Below, piece by piece: positions 24,751-37,675 of a stretch of 64,000 bases of DNA. Origin of the DNA: Posidonia oceanica (Eukaryota > Streptophyta > Magnoliopsida > Alismatales > Posidoniaceae); assembly GCA_037176725.1 (NCBI GenBank), contig JAZBRS010000011.1:310001-374000 (forward strand). Reading direction: 5' to 3'. The position numbers and the translations under genes are program-made. Each line of letters starts with the position of its first letter. The first letter of the stretch is position 1. The notes under the pieces are model-generated. The model was given only the letters and a program-made list of their open reading frames with translations, did not search any database and was not told where the DNA came from.

Positions 24751-27700
24751 ATGCTGGGCATGCAGATGAAGGACCAAAGTGCAAAAATGAAGAAAGATAG
24801 GATAAAAATGCAATGCAGTAAGGAAAAGTAAAAATTAAATGAGTTAATGAATTGGACAGAGGACTAAATAGCAAATAAAATAAATAGGAGGGCTAAAAAA
24901 CAATTTAATAAGGAAAAATCAAATGATTAAGTGAGTTTTAACAACCATAGGACTAAAATGTAAAAATAAAAAGCTACTGGACTAAAAAATAAAGAACAGA
25001 GAAAACATTTGAACTACGGCAGGACCATAATGTAAATAAAATAAATGGCAGGACTGGAAATTAAAGAAAATAAAGAAAGCTGTAACTGCAGAGGACTATC
25101 TTGCAAATAAAATAAAAAGCTGGGCTAGAACTTAATGAAAAACTAAAAAACTATAACAGTAGAGGACCTATAAGTAATAAAAATAACATGTTGGACTTAA
25201 ATTAAAAGAAAACTAAAGAAATTAAACAGCAGCTGGATTAACAAGCAAATAAACAGAACTACAGGTTTTTCATGCAATTTGATATGGTTTTATTTTAGAT
25301 TTAAATGATTCTTAAACGATGGCAGGACTGGAAAGCAAATAAGAAAATCAGTAAGGCAGAAATGCAATTTATGGCAAAATATGCATGATAAGCAAAAACA
25401 AATGCGCAGTAAAAGGAAGAGGAAGAAGCCACTGTAGCAGAGCGCTAACAATGACCGGAGAGGGCGAATATGGGTTGCTGGTGAGGCGCTGAGATGGCGG
25501 CTGGCTGCTCCGGAGTAGCACGGAGGTCGAGCGATCGTCAGCGGGCCTTGGCGTGGCCTGAAGCTGGCTGGAGGGAGCGGCGGAGGTCTGCAGAAGATTT
25601 TGAAGCAGACCAGAGGATTGGAGCATCGGCGGAGGATTCTGAGGGCAGGTCGGCATTCTTGGAAGCTCCCTGGAGTTCGGACGACCATCGGCGAGGCGTT
25701 CTGCAGACCGAAGCGACGAGTCGGGTGCTGAGCTCGTTGGAGAAGACAGGTTGGCAACGGCGCTGACCTGGCACGAGAAGAAGCAGAACCCTATTCTAAA
25801 GGGCGGAGAAGCAGAAGAAGGAGAGAACTAAGCTAATGGGAGAGAGAGTCACCTGATTCGGCGTCCGAAGCGTCCCCCCAACGTGGGTGGCTTCTGCAGA
25901 GGCCGGCGGTGATCGTCTAAGTGCTGGAGGCGTCGTCGGTGGCTCGTGAACATCTGGAACTACTCCACGCGATCCTCTGGAGCTCACTAAATGGTTGGAC
26001 AGAAGCTTTGAAGGCCGGCGGGAGGTATCAGCTTTTTGGGTGCACTGGTGACAGCCGGAGGTGGGGAGAGGTGTCTGCTGCTCTCTGGGCTGAATGGAAG
26101 CTGCCGGTGAACTTCTGGAGCTTTGGTGATGGTGTGGAAGGGTTTAGGTTAGGTCGTGGAGGCCTGAGGAAGGGATTTGCAGATGTCTAGATTTTTGGTC
26201 AGAAAAAGGGGCAGGTGTTTGTTGTGCTGGGTTTGAAGTGTGGGGAGGGTGAAGGCTGGAGCTCAGGTGGGTTGGAGAGCTGATGTTTTAGAGGGTTAGG
26301 GGGTGGAGTTTGGGGAGATTTCATGGGCTGTGGTGCTGGGAATTTCAGAGTGGAGGGAGTTGGGTTTTGTGGTGGATTTCAGGTGGTGTCGGGGTGATTC
26401 TAGGTTGAATTGGTCGTGGAATGGAGGGGGTGTATTGCTAGAAGATAGGGTGAGTTTGGGGGATGAATTGGAAGAGTTTTGCTGGCTGGGAGGGGGCTTG
26501 GTTTTCAGAGAGAAGAGGAGGAGGAAATTGCTAGTTCTTTTGCTATGGAAGAGGAGGAGAATTAGCTGGGATTCTCACGCTCTGGATGCTCTCTCTCAGG
26601 GTCAGCCAAAAGGTGTGGAAGGAGGAGGAATGCTGAGGCTTTATCAGGGGCACGAATGGAGCTGGCGCGTTGTGGATTTTGAAATCCCACCGGCGCCGAA
26701 CACTGCAGCTGATGGAGGAGAGACCGGTGAGATGACAAGCAATAAATGTCGCCAGAAGAGCCGTTGAGAGAAGAGGGAGGAGAGGCGAGCTGTTGCTCGA
26801 GGTGATGGCAAGGGAAGAATTGAAATTCAAAGGAGGGAGGGAAGGTTGTTAAGCTCCGCGGGAAGAAACAGTAGAGGAAGAAGTAGGAAGAACAAGAGAA
26901 GAAGGGTGGAGGAGGAGGAGCGCTAGCAGGCCATGGGCTGGGCCTCAAGCGCGGGGGAAAAAAAGAAAAAAGAAAGAAAGAAAGAAAGAAGGGAATGGGG
27001 CCAATGGGCCGGACCAAAAGAGAGAAAAGAAGATTAAAAGGAAAGAGGAAGAAAGGAAGAAAAGGAAAGGAAGAAGAGGAAGAAGAAAATTAAAATAAAA
27101 TAAAAAAGATTTGAAAATACTTTTAAAGTAGTTGTTTTTAAGTTAGGATTTTTAATTTGTTTTTTTTAAAAGATTGTTTTTTAATTAGTTAATTAGGGTT
27201 AGAAGTAGTTTTAGTCTTTGATTTAAGTTTTTAGGATTTTCTTTAAGTTTTCCTTAAATTGTTTTTTATTTTGTTTAAATGTTTGTTAAGTTTTTTAATT
27301 GTTTTTTAGGTAGGTTTTTCTTGTTAAGTTTTTTTCTTTTTCTTTTTAATTAAGTTTTCTTTTTAGGCTTGTATTAGGTTTTAATTTTTTCTTTTAGATT
27401 TGTTGATTGTTTCTTTTAATTACTTGTCTTAGTGTTTTTAACTGCTTTCTTCTTCTTCTTTTTTTTAGGATTTGTTTTTGATCATTTTTAATAGGGCTCT
27501 TGCTTTTGGTTTGTTTTGATTATATTTTGGTTTTTGTTTGTTTTTTAATAGCATTTTCTTTTGTTGGTTTTGTATTTTTTTAGATTGCATTCTTGGTTTC
27601 TTGTTTTAGTTGGATTTAGTTGGGCCTTTGTTTTTAATTATTTGCTTAAGTTTTTAATTATTTCATTTTTGGATTTTGATTTGTTTCTCTTTTGTTTTCC

Positions 27701-28416
27701 TTTTTTAATTAGAGTTTTAAAAGTTTTTTAAAGGTTTAGTGGGAGAAAGGAAAAGAAAAAAAAAAGGAAGAAGAAAAGGAAAAAATGGAGAAGGAAAGAA
27801 GAAAGAGAGGAGAGGGAGGAGAGAGGCTAAAAATATTAGAAAATCAAAGGATAAGCTAAAAATAAAATAAAAATACATTTAAAATACAGAAAAGAGAGAG
27901 GCACAAGGTGGGCCCACTGTCAAGCAAGGAAAAGAGAGAGAAGGGAGTGAAAAGATGGAGAATAAGAGGGAGGAGAGAGAGGAGAGAGAAAAGAATAATT
28001 TAGGAGAGAGAAAAGGATAATTTAGAGAAATGAAGGAAGGGGTTAGAGGTTTTGAAAAGAGGTGGAATTCGGGGAGTGTGTGGCCTAGGGTCTCTAGTAT
28101 TGGACCTAGGGTTTGGAGTTGGATTTTGGGGTGTAGAAAAAGGGTAGTTTTACCTAGGTTTTCTAGGATTTTTGGGAGTGGTTTTGGTTTGAAATTCTAA
28201 GGGTTTTTTGGTGGGTTTTCTAAGTTAGGAAGGATGGGTTTTCCTATGGTTTTTGGATGGTTTTTGGGCTTGGGAAATGGGTGTGATTCTAAGTTTTGTT
28301 TGGGCTTGATTTGAAGAGAAAGATGAAGAGAACGGTGTTGGTTTGGACCTAGATTTGGGTTCAGAAGCCACCAGAAGATTTCCATTGATTCAGCCTGTCA
28401 AAATGTGGTGTCAGCA

Positions 28417-28421
28417 GATAG
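28417..28421 (+). repeat. Target site duplication of the minus Tat element, right copy
   Basis: GATAG directly follows the LTR terminus at 28416 and matches 7095-7099. Taking one copy away restores the LINE reading frame across the gap. Confidence 0.92.
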
Positions 28422-30606
28422 CTAGTGGATTAACTGGATGAGTATGTGCATGAATGCCACATATTCGATCAGAATCAATGGAGAACTCAAGCATCCCTCC
28501 CCTACCTCCAATGGAGTCCGTCAAGGAGATCCTCTCTCCCCATATCTCTTTGTCCTGGCAATGCAAATACTCACCTCCCTTTTTGAGAAGGTGGAGATGG
28601 AGAGGGAGCTTATACCCCCGTCTTGTGGCACCACCTCTGTTTCGCACATCATCTTTGCCGATGATCTCTTTGTCCTCCTTCAGGCGGATAAACAGAATGC
28701 ACGGCAATTGAAATTGATCCTGGAGGAGTTCTCTGGCCTTTCTGGTATGTCTATTAACTATCAAAAAAGCATAGTGTATTTCGAAGGGCAGGTTAAGCAT
28801 CGTAGTTGGATCATCTCGCACCTGGGGCTGCGTAGTGGTGAGCTCCCGGTGAGATACTTAGGACTACCGCTACTATTGAAGCGTCTGTCAGCCACAGAAT
28901 GTGCACCTCTAACATAGGCGATCGAATCACGCTTGCAGTCGTGGAAGGTGCGTTTCCTCTCCTACGCAGGCTGGGTGGAACTCATCCGATCAGTCCTTTC
29001 CTCCAAGCAACTATACTGGACCTCTGTCTTTATTCTACCTGCAAGTGTTCTTCAGGCCATTGACAGGTTACTCCTTCGCTTCTTATGGTATGGCAATGGG
29101 CATCGGAAGTTGGTGTACATCTCTTGGAAGGATGTTGCCTGTCCTAGAGAAGAAGGAGGCCTGGGCATTCGGTGTCCGAGGGATAGCAACAAGTCGGGCA
29201 TCCTTCGTCTTCTGTGGGAGGTGGAGACCAATAGAGAGGCCCTATGGGTGAAATGGGTGCGCACCAAATATCTCCGTGGTAGCTCCATAAGGTGCACTCG
29301 ACCACCTCAAAAAGCCTCCTAGGCATGGAGGGGAATACTCCGTATCAGATCGATAGTTGTCAACCTCCAGCAATATACATTGGGGGACGGTCTCTCATTC
29401 AGCTTCTACATGGACCCATGGATGGGTCATCCTCCGATCTCCCTACGCAATGGTGATCAACTTCGACAGGATCTGGGTTGTGACATGCTCAACTTCGCAA
29501 TGGTGCCTTCATGGATGGACATCGATGGAACCTCCCCACTCCCACGACATTGGACATGCATGAGCTTTGGCCGGAGATCCGTGCCACCTAGATTGGGTCT
29601 GGTGGTGATTCCATTGTTTGGATCCCAACTAGGAAGGAGTTCACGTACCGTTCTGCATGGGAGGCAACTTGCCAACGTAACCTGGTGGTTCCGTGGGCCA
29701 CACTTATCTAGAATGGTGGTGCTGTACCCTGCCTTGCATTCTGCTCTTGGAAGGCTCTCCGGTGAGGTATTCCCACTCAAGATAATCTTTAGCGCCGTGG
29801 GTTTGCAATGGCCTCACATTGTATCCTGTGTTGGAATGCTGTGGAGTCGATCGACCACCTGATGTGGTCCTGTGCGTATGCTAGAGAGGTTTGGTTCAAG
29901 TTAGCTCCCCAGCTTTGTGCGTTGGAGAACTGGGCGACATCTTCTCTACTGGAAGTGGCCACTTTACATCAACTGTATAGATTACAGCAGAGGCTCGCTC
30001 CGAAGGCTCTCAAGCACGATATGGGACGCACCTTCTGTGGAGTCATTGCAGGAATCTGGAAGGAAAGGAATCGATGCATCTTTGAAGAATCACACTGTCC
30101 AACCACCCCTTCCATGCTCTGTCTCGAGTTACAGACATTTTAGGTGGAGAGGATGATGGCTTTTGAAAATTTTTGAATTACGATGCATAAGGATGACTGT
30201 TCTTTTGGTGCTACTGGTCCAGGTTGTTGGACTGGGCTCTGGACTGTTGCATGTCTCCTCTCGTGCGGTTGGTATTGAGAATGCCACATGTCGGTGGGCT
30301 GGGCCTCAACTGAAGGAGCAAATGCTGTGAAGGAGATTTTGGCTGGGCTTTGCTAGACCTGGTTTGCTTTTTTGTTGTGGGCTTGGGCCCACTATGGGCA
30401 GTCTAGGGTTATCTTTTATTCAAGACTCACAGGTTGGGCCGTGGTGCTTTGGGCTTACCCATTATGTTGTGTTGGGAGGGAAGGCTTGACCTTGGGATGG
30501 TCTTTGGACCTTTGTATTGGACTATGGTCCATATTTCCCTGTTTTGTACAGTTTCTCCTTTTATAATATTTTGAGGGCCTCCCTCCTTTTGCTTGGCAAA
30601 AAAACA
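28417..30606 (+). pseudogene. LINE ORF2 fragment, C-terminal RT and zf-RVT, with 3' end
   Basis: The continuation of the LINE at 6469-7099. It holds SNGVRQGDPLSPYLFVLAM (RT block), HIIFADDLFVL with the catalytic FADD at 28654-28665, GLSGMSINYQKS, YLGLPLL, the thumb region (RLQSWKVRFLSYAGWVELI), ISWKDVACPREEGGLGIR and KYLRGSS, then a zinc-binding zf-RVT segment (CILCWNAVESIDHLMWSC) and IWKERNRCIFEE at the end near 30143. There are stops near 28915 and 29320 and a frameshift near 29800. The 3' UTR (30144-30606) ends in a short A-run at 30598-30604, next to the target duplication. Confidence 0.92.
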
Positions 30607-30621
30607 AAGTCTTCGTTTCGC
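30607..30621 (+). repeat. Target site duplication of the LINE, right copy
   Basis: AAGTCTTCGTTTCGC, identical to 6454-6468. It directly follows the LINE's short A-rich 3' end, so polarity and boundary agree. Confidence 0.93.
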
Positions 30622-33600
30622 ACGTCTTCGCACCAGACGGACGAAGTCCCTCCCACTTGATTCCTTTTACCGTAGGGACGAGGACAAGCTCTCTTTTCAC
30701 ACGACATCGTACCGCACTGATGAAGTCCAGCCAGCTTGATTCCTCATACCGGGCGGACAAGGACAAGCTCACCTTTCATTCAACTTCGTACCGAACAGAT
30801 GAATTCCCGCTAGATTAATTCTTCATATCTGATGGACGAGGACAATTCCTCGTTTCACGCGACTTTGTTCCAGACGGACGAAGTCCCTCCCATTTAATTC
30901 CCCGAACCGGACGGACGACGACATGCTTTCATTTCGCGCGACTTCGTATCATACAAAGGAAGTCCAGCATGCTTGATTCCTCGAACCAGACGGATGAGGA
31001 TACGCTCTCCTTTTGCGCAACTTTATACCAAACGGACGTATTCCTGCCAGTTTTTTCTCTCGCACCGAACTGACAAGGACATGCCCTCCATTAGCGACAT
31101 TTCATTCCAGACGTACGAAGTCCAACCTGCCTTACTCCTCGTACCAGACAAATGAGGACAAACTGTCCTTTCGCGCGACTACGTTCTGGATAGACGAACT
31201 CCCGCTTGCTTGATTACACGTACCGGATGGACGAGGACAAGCCGTTGTTTCGTGCAACATCGTACTGGACGGATGAAGTCCATCCCACTTGATTCCTCAT
31301 ACCGGACTGTCGAAGTCCAGCCATCTTGATTCCTCGTGCCAGACGAGCGAGGACAAGCTCACCATTCGTGCGACTTCATACTGGACGGACGAATTTCCGC
31401 CGGATTGATTTCTCGTATCGGATGGACGAGGACAAGCCCTCGTTTCGTGTGACTTCGTACCGAACGGATGAAGTCCGACATGCTTGATTCCTCGTACTGG
31501 ACCGACAAGGACAACCTCCCTTTTCATGTGACTTCGTGCCAGACGGACGAATTCCCACCTGATTGTGTCCTCGTACCGAATGAACGAGGACAAGCCCTCT
31601 GTTTGCGCGATTTCATTCCTACCTACTTTATTCCTCATACTGGACGGACAAGGACAAGTTTTCCTTTTACGTGACTTCGTACCATACAGACAAAGTCCCA
31701 CCTACTTGATTCCTCAAACTGGATGGAAGTGGACAAGCTTTCCATTCGCACGACTTCGTACTAGATGGATGAAGTCCCGCCTGCTTGATTCCATGAACCG
31801 AACGGAAGAGGACATGCTCTCCTTTTGCATGACTTCGTATGAGACGGACAAAGTCCCGCTTGCTTTATTCCTTGTGCCGAAAGGATGTGGTCAAGCCCTC
31901 CTTTCGAGCGACTTTGTACAGGACGAATGATGTCCCGCTAGATTGATTCCTCATACCGGACGGACGAGGACAAGCCCTTCGTTCATGCAACTTTGTTTCG
32001 GACATACGAAGTCATGCCTGCTTTATTCCTCATAGTTGACGGACAAGGACATGTTGTCAATTCACGCGACTTCGTACCTGACAAATGAAGTCCTGCCTAC
32101 TTGTTACCATGTACCGGACAGACGAGGACAAGCCCACCTTTCAAGTGACGTCGTACTAGATGGTTGAAGTACAACCTGCTTGATTCGTCATACCAGTCGG
32201 ATGAGGGCAAGACCTACTTTTGCGTGACTTCGTACCATATGGATGAAGTCTAGCCTGCTTGATTCCTCGAACCAAACAAGTGAGGACAAGCCCTCCTTTC
32301 ACGCGACTTCGTATCGGACGAATGAAGTCCTGCATGCTTGATTCCTCGTATCGGACGGATGAAGCCCCTCCCATTTGATTCGTGTTACCGTATGGACGAG
32401 GACAAGCTCTCGTTTCACGCAACTTCGTACCAGATGGACAAAGTCCAACCAGCTTGATTCCTTGTACTAGACGGACAAGGACAAGCTCACCGTTCGTTCG
32501 ACTTCGTACCGGACGGACGAATTCCCACCTGATTGATTCCTCATATCAAATGGGCGAGGACAAGCCCTAGTTTCGCGCGACTTCATACCGGACGGATGAG
32601 GACAAGCCCTCCTTTCATGCGACTTCGTACCGGACAGACGAAGTCCAACATGCTTGATTCCTCGTATCGGACGGACGACGACGTGCCCTCTAATCGCACA
32701 ACTACATACCAGACGGGCGAAGTCCTGCCAGCTTAATTCCTCGTACCAGACGAACGTGATCAAGCTCTCCTTATATGACTTCGTACCAGACAGATGTAGT
32801 CCCGCTTGCTTGATTCCTCGTACCAGTCGAACGAGGACATGCTCTCCTTTCGCTCGACTTCGTACTAGACGTACGAAGTCCCACTAGCTTCATTCCTCGT
32901 ACTGGATGGACAAGAACAAGCCTTTGTTTCGCGTGACATTGTACCGGACAGACGAAGTCCCACTTGCCTGATTCTCCGTACTGGACGAAAGAGGACATGC
33001 TTTCCTTTCGCGCGACTTCGTACCGGACGAACGAAGTCTCGCCTGCTTGATTCCTCGTACCGGATGGACGAGGACATGCTCTCCTTTTGCGCGGCTTCAT
33101 ACCATACGGACGAAGTCCCGCTTGCTAGATAACTTATTCTAAAAGGATGAGAACAAGCCCTCCTATTGATCGACTTCGTACAGGATGGATGAAGTCCCGC
33201 CAGCTTGATTCCACGTACCGTACAGACGAGGACAAGCCCTCTGTTCAGATGACTTCGTTCCAAATGTACGAAGTCATGCCTGCTTTATTCCTCATACTGG
33301 ATTGACGAGGACAAGCAGTCCTTTCATGCGACATCGTACTGGACAAATGAAATCTCGCCTGCTTGATTCCTCATACCGGATGGACACGGACAAGCTCTCC
33401 ATTCGTGCTACCTCGTACCTGACGGACGAAGTCCCGCCTGCTTGATTCATCGTATTAGACGGAAGTGGACAAGCTCTCCTTTCACACGATTTCATACCGG
33501 ACAGACGAAGTCCCGCCTACTTGTTTCCATGTACCGGACGGACGAGGACATGCTCTCCTTTCGTGTGACTTTGTACTAGACGGATGAAGTGTAGCCTGCT

Positions 33601-36600
33601 TGATTCCTCGTATCAGACTGATGAGGACAAGCCCTTCTTATGCTCGACTTTGTACCGTACGAATGAAGTCCAGCCTACTTGATTCCTCGTGCCAGATGGC
33701 TGAGGACAAGCCCTTCTTTCGTGCGATTTCGTTCCGGACGGACGAAGTCCAGCCTGCAAGATTCCTCGTACCAGACGAATGAGGACAAGCCATCCATTCG
33801 TGCGACTTCGTACCGGATGGACGAAGTCCTGCATGCTTGATTCCTCATACTAGACGGATGACGACGTGCCCTCCTATCGCGCGACTACGTACTGGACGGG
33901 CGAAGTCCAGCCTGCTTAATTCCTCATACCGGACGAACGTGGAGACTCTCCCCTTGCGCGACTTCGTACCGAACGGATGCAGACAAGCTCTCCCAACATG
34001 ACTTCGTACCGGATGGATGTAGTCCCGCCTACTTGATTCCTCGTACCAGTCGGACGACGATATACTCTCCTTTCGCTCGACTTCGTATCGGACGTACGAA
34101 TTCTAGCTTGCTTGATTCCTCATACCGGATGGACGAGGACAGGCCCTCGCTTTGCGCGACATCGTACCGGACAGACGAAGTCCCGCCTGCTTGATTCCTC
34201 GTACTAGATGGAAGAGGACATGCTTTCCTTTCGTGCGACTTCATACCAGACGGACGAAATCCCGCCTTCTTGATTCCTCGTACCAGAAGGACAAGGACAA
34301 GCCCTCCTTTCGAGCGACTTTGTACTCTGACGGACGAAGTCCCGCCAGCTTGATACCTCATACCAGATGGACGAGGACAAGTCCTCCATTCAGGCGACTT
34401 CGTTATGGACATTCGAAGTCATGCCAACTTTATTCCTCGTAATGGATGGACGAGGACAAGTAGTCTATCATGCGACATCGTACCAGACAGTTGAAGTCCC
34501 GCCTGCATGATTCCTCGTACCGGACGGACGAGGACAAGCTCTCCTTTCGCACTACTTCGTACCTGACGGACGAAGTCTCGCCTGCTTGACTCATCGTACC
34601 GGACGGATGTGGACAAGCTCTCCTTTTGCATGACTTCGTACCGTTCAGACAAAGTCCAGCCTACTTGATTCCTCGTACCGGATGGATGAGGACAAGCCCT
34701 CCGTTCGCACGACTTCGTTCCAAACATACGAAGTCCTGCTAGCTTTAATCCTTGTACTGGACGAACAAGGACAAGCCCTCCATTCGTGCGACTTCATACC
34801 AGACGGACAAAGTCCTGCTCGCTTGATTCCTCCTACAGAATGGACGAGGACATGCCCTCGTTTCGTGCTTCTTCGTCCTAGACGGACAAAGTCTTTCCCA
34901 CTTGATTCTTGCTACTAGACGGGCGAGGACAAGCTTTCATTTTTCTCAACTTTGTGCCGGATGGATGAAGTCCCACCTACTTGAATTCTCGAACCGGACG
35001 AACGAGGACAAGTTCACCTTTCGTGCAACTTTGTACCGGACGGACGAATTCCCGCTAGATTGATTCCTTGTATCGGACAGACGAGAACAAGTTCTTCTTT
35101 CGCACGCCTTCGTGTTGGACAAATGAAGTCCGACCTACTTAATTCCTCATACCGGATGGACGAGGACAAGCACTCCATTCGTGCGACTTCGTAGTGGACG
35201 AATGAAGTCTCGCGTACTTGATTGCTCGTACCGAATGGACGAGGTCAAGCCCTCCATTCGAGCAACTTCGTGCCGGACGGACGAAGTCCAGCGTGCTTGA
35301 TTCCTCGTACTAGACGGACGAGGACATGCCCTCCTATCGTGCGACTTCGTTCCGGATGGACGAAGTCCAGCCTGCTTGCTTCCTCGTACCAAACGGATGA
35401 TGACAAGCCCTCTTATCACGTGACTTCGTACTAGACAGACGAAGTCTCGCTTGCTTGATTTGTCGTAACTAATGGAAGAGGACATGCTTTCGTTTCGCTC
35501 GACTTCGTATCGAACGGACGAAGTCTCGCCAACTTGATTCCTCAATCCAGACGGGCGATGACAAGCCCTCTCGCTCAACCTCGTACCAGACAAATGAAGT
35601 CCAGCCGGCTTGATTCCTCATACCTGATGGGCGAGGACAAGCCCTCATTTCGCACGACTTTTACTGGACAGAAGAAGTCCAGCAAGCTTGATTCCTCATA
35701 CCGGACCGACGAGGACATGCCCTCCAATCGCGTGACAATGTACTGGACGGACAAAGTCCCGCATGCTATATTCCTCGTACTGGACCAACGTGGACAAGCT
35801 CTCCACACTTACTTCAAACTGACGAACAAGCAGCTGCATGATTCCTCATACCAGACGAAAGAGAACATGATTTCCTTTCGCACGACTTCGTACCAGACGG
35901 ACGAAGCCCCACCTACTTGTTTCTTCCTACCAGATGGATGAGCACATGCTCTCCTTTCGCACGACTTCGTACCAGACGGACGTAGTCCCGCTTGCTTGAT
36001 TCCTCATACCGAATGGACGAAGTCATGCCGGCTAGATTCGTCGTACCGGATGAAGGAGGACAATCACTCCTTTCACATGACAACGTACCAGACGGACGAA
36101 GTCCCACCTGCTTGATTCCTCATACCTGATACCTGATAGAAGAGTACATGCTTTCCTTTTGCACGACATCGTATCGGATGGATGAAGTCCTGCTTGCTTG
36201 ATTCCTCGTACCAGACAGACATGCACAAGCCTCCTTTCACATGACTTCGTACCGGACGGACGAAGTCCCGCTTGCTTGATTCCTCGTACCAGATGGACGA
36301 GGACAAGACCTTGTTTCGCTCGACTTTGTATCGGACAAACGAAGCCCCTCCCGCTTGATTCCTCATACTGGACGGACGAGAACAAGCTATCCTTTCGTGA
36401 GACTTTGTACCAGACGGACGAAGTCCCATCTACTTGATTCTTCGTACGGACGGGCAAGGATAAGCTATCCTTTCACGCGACTTCGTACCGGACGAATGAA
36501 GTACTGCCTGATTGATATCTCGTACCGTATGGATGAGAACAAGTTCTCCTTTCGCGCAGCTTCGTACCAGACGGACGAAGTCCCGCCTGCTTGATTCCTC

Positions 36601-37675
36601 GTACCAGACGACAAGGACAAGCTCTCCTTTCGCGTGACTTTGTACTGGATGGACAAAGTCCTGCCTGATTGATTCCTCGTACAGGATGGACGAGGACAAG
36701 TTCTCATTTCGCTTGACTTCGTACTGGATGGACTAAGTCCCGCCCGCGTGATTCCTCGTACCAGACGTACGAGGACATGCTCTCCTTTTGTGCGACATCA
36801 TAACAAATGGACGAAGTCCCGCCTGCATGATTCATAGTACAGGACGAACGAGGACAAGCCCTCCTTTTGCTCGACTTTGTACCAGACGGACGAAGTCCAG
36901 CTTGCAAGATTTCTCGTACTGGACCGACGAGGACAAGCCCTCCTATCGCGCGTGACTTCGTACCGGACGGATGAAGCCACGCCAGCTTAATTCCATGTAC
37001 CAGATGAATTAGGACAAGCACTCTTTTCGCGGGACATCGTACTAGATGGACGAGGTCCCACCAGCTTGATTCATCGTACTAGATGGACGAGGACAGGCAC
37101 ACCTATCACGTGACCTTGTACCAGACAGGCGAAGTCATGCCTGCTTGATTCTTCGTACTAGACGAACGATGACAAACCCTCCTTCAGTGCGACATCGTGC
37201 CGGACGGACGAAGTCTAGCCTGCTTGATTCCTTGTATCAGATGGACGAGGACAAGCCCTCCAACTGCGCGACTTCGTACCAAACGGACAAAGTCATGCCT
37301 GCTTGAATCCTCGTACTGAATGATGGAGGACAAGCACTCCTTCGGTGCGACATCGTACCAGACGGACAAAGTCCAGCCGGCTTGAATCGTCATACCTGAC
37401 GAAAGAAGACATGCTTTCCTTTCGCACGACTTCATACCGGACGGACGAAGTCCCGCCTGCTTGATTCCACATACTGGACGGACGAGGACAAGCTCTCCTA
37501 GTGTACGACTTCGTACCGGAAGGACGTAGTCCTGCTTGCTTGATTCCTCATACCAGACAGACGAGGACAAACTCTCCTTTCGCACGACTTCGTACCGGAC
37601 GGACGTAGTCCTGCCTTCTTGATTCCACGTACCAGATGGACTAGGACAAGCCTTCCATTCACACAACTTCATACC
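30607..37675. repeat. 79-bp satellite array, right segment, about 89 monomers
   Basis: The same satellite as at 5203-6468. The period is 79 bp, for example TGCTTGA at 35294 and TGCTTGC at 35373. Most monomers alternate half A and half B, with local exceptions: A-A-B near 32550-32640, and B-B near 31265-31340 and 32330-32400. Divergence between monomers is moderate and mostly transitions. The array ends at 37675, where the + Tat element starts, with ATACC (37671-37675) as its putative target duplication. Read on the minus strand the consensus has no stop codon in any frame; this explains many open frames of 60-166 codons here, which I do not call genes. Confidence 0.93.

Larger units (their letters stand above)
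7100..28416 (-). mobile_element. Tat/Ogre-type LTR retrotransposon, minus copy, internally deleted
   Basis: The element is 21.3 kb, reads on the minus strand and is nested in a LINE with GATAG duplications on both sides. Its LTR termini are TG...CA (TGCTGACACC at 28416 going down; ATTACTACA ending at 7100). Order along the element: 5' LTR 22577-28416, PBS 22558-22575, leader, gag, protease, linker, integrase, spacer, extra ORF, tail, truncated 3' LTR 7100-11777. Compared with the + copy it lacks about 2.4 kb with RT and both RNase H domains, and about 3.3 kb across the tail/3' LTR junction. It cannot move by itself. The two LTRs look about 95% alike by eye. Confidence 0.93.
22577..28416 (-). 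repeat. 5' LTR of the minus element, complete, 5.84 kb
   Basis: It runs from TGCTGACACC (28416 going down) to ATTACTACA (22577). Order in element sense: an A-rich part with short oligo-A runs (28416-27200), a polypyrimidine part, a C-rich part, a GC-rich part (25430-25800), 90-bp repeats (24530-24750), 30-bp repeats (23282-23672), and a PBS-like relic at 22736-22750 some 160 bp before the LTR end. It is the longest fully bounded LTR here. I cannot place the promoter with confidence. Confidence 0.93.
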
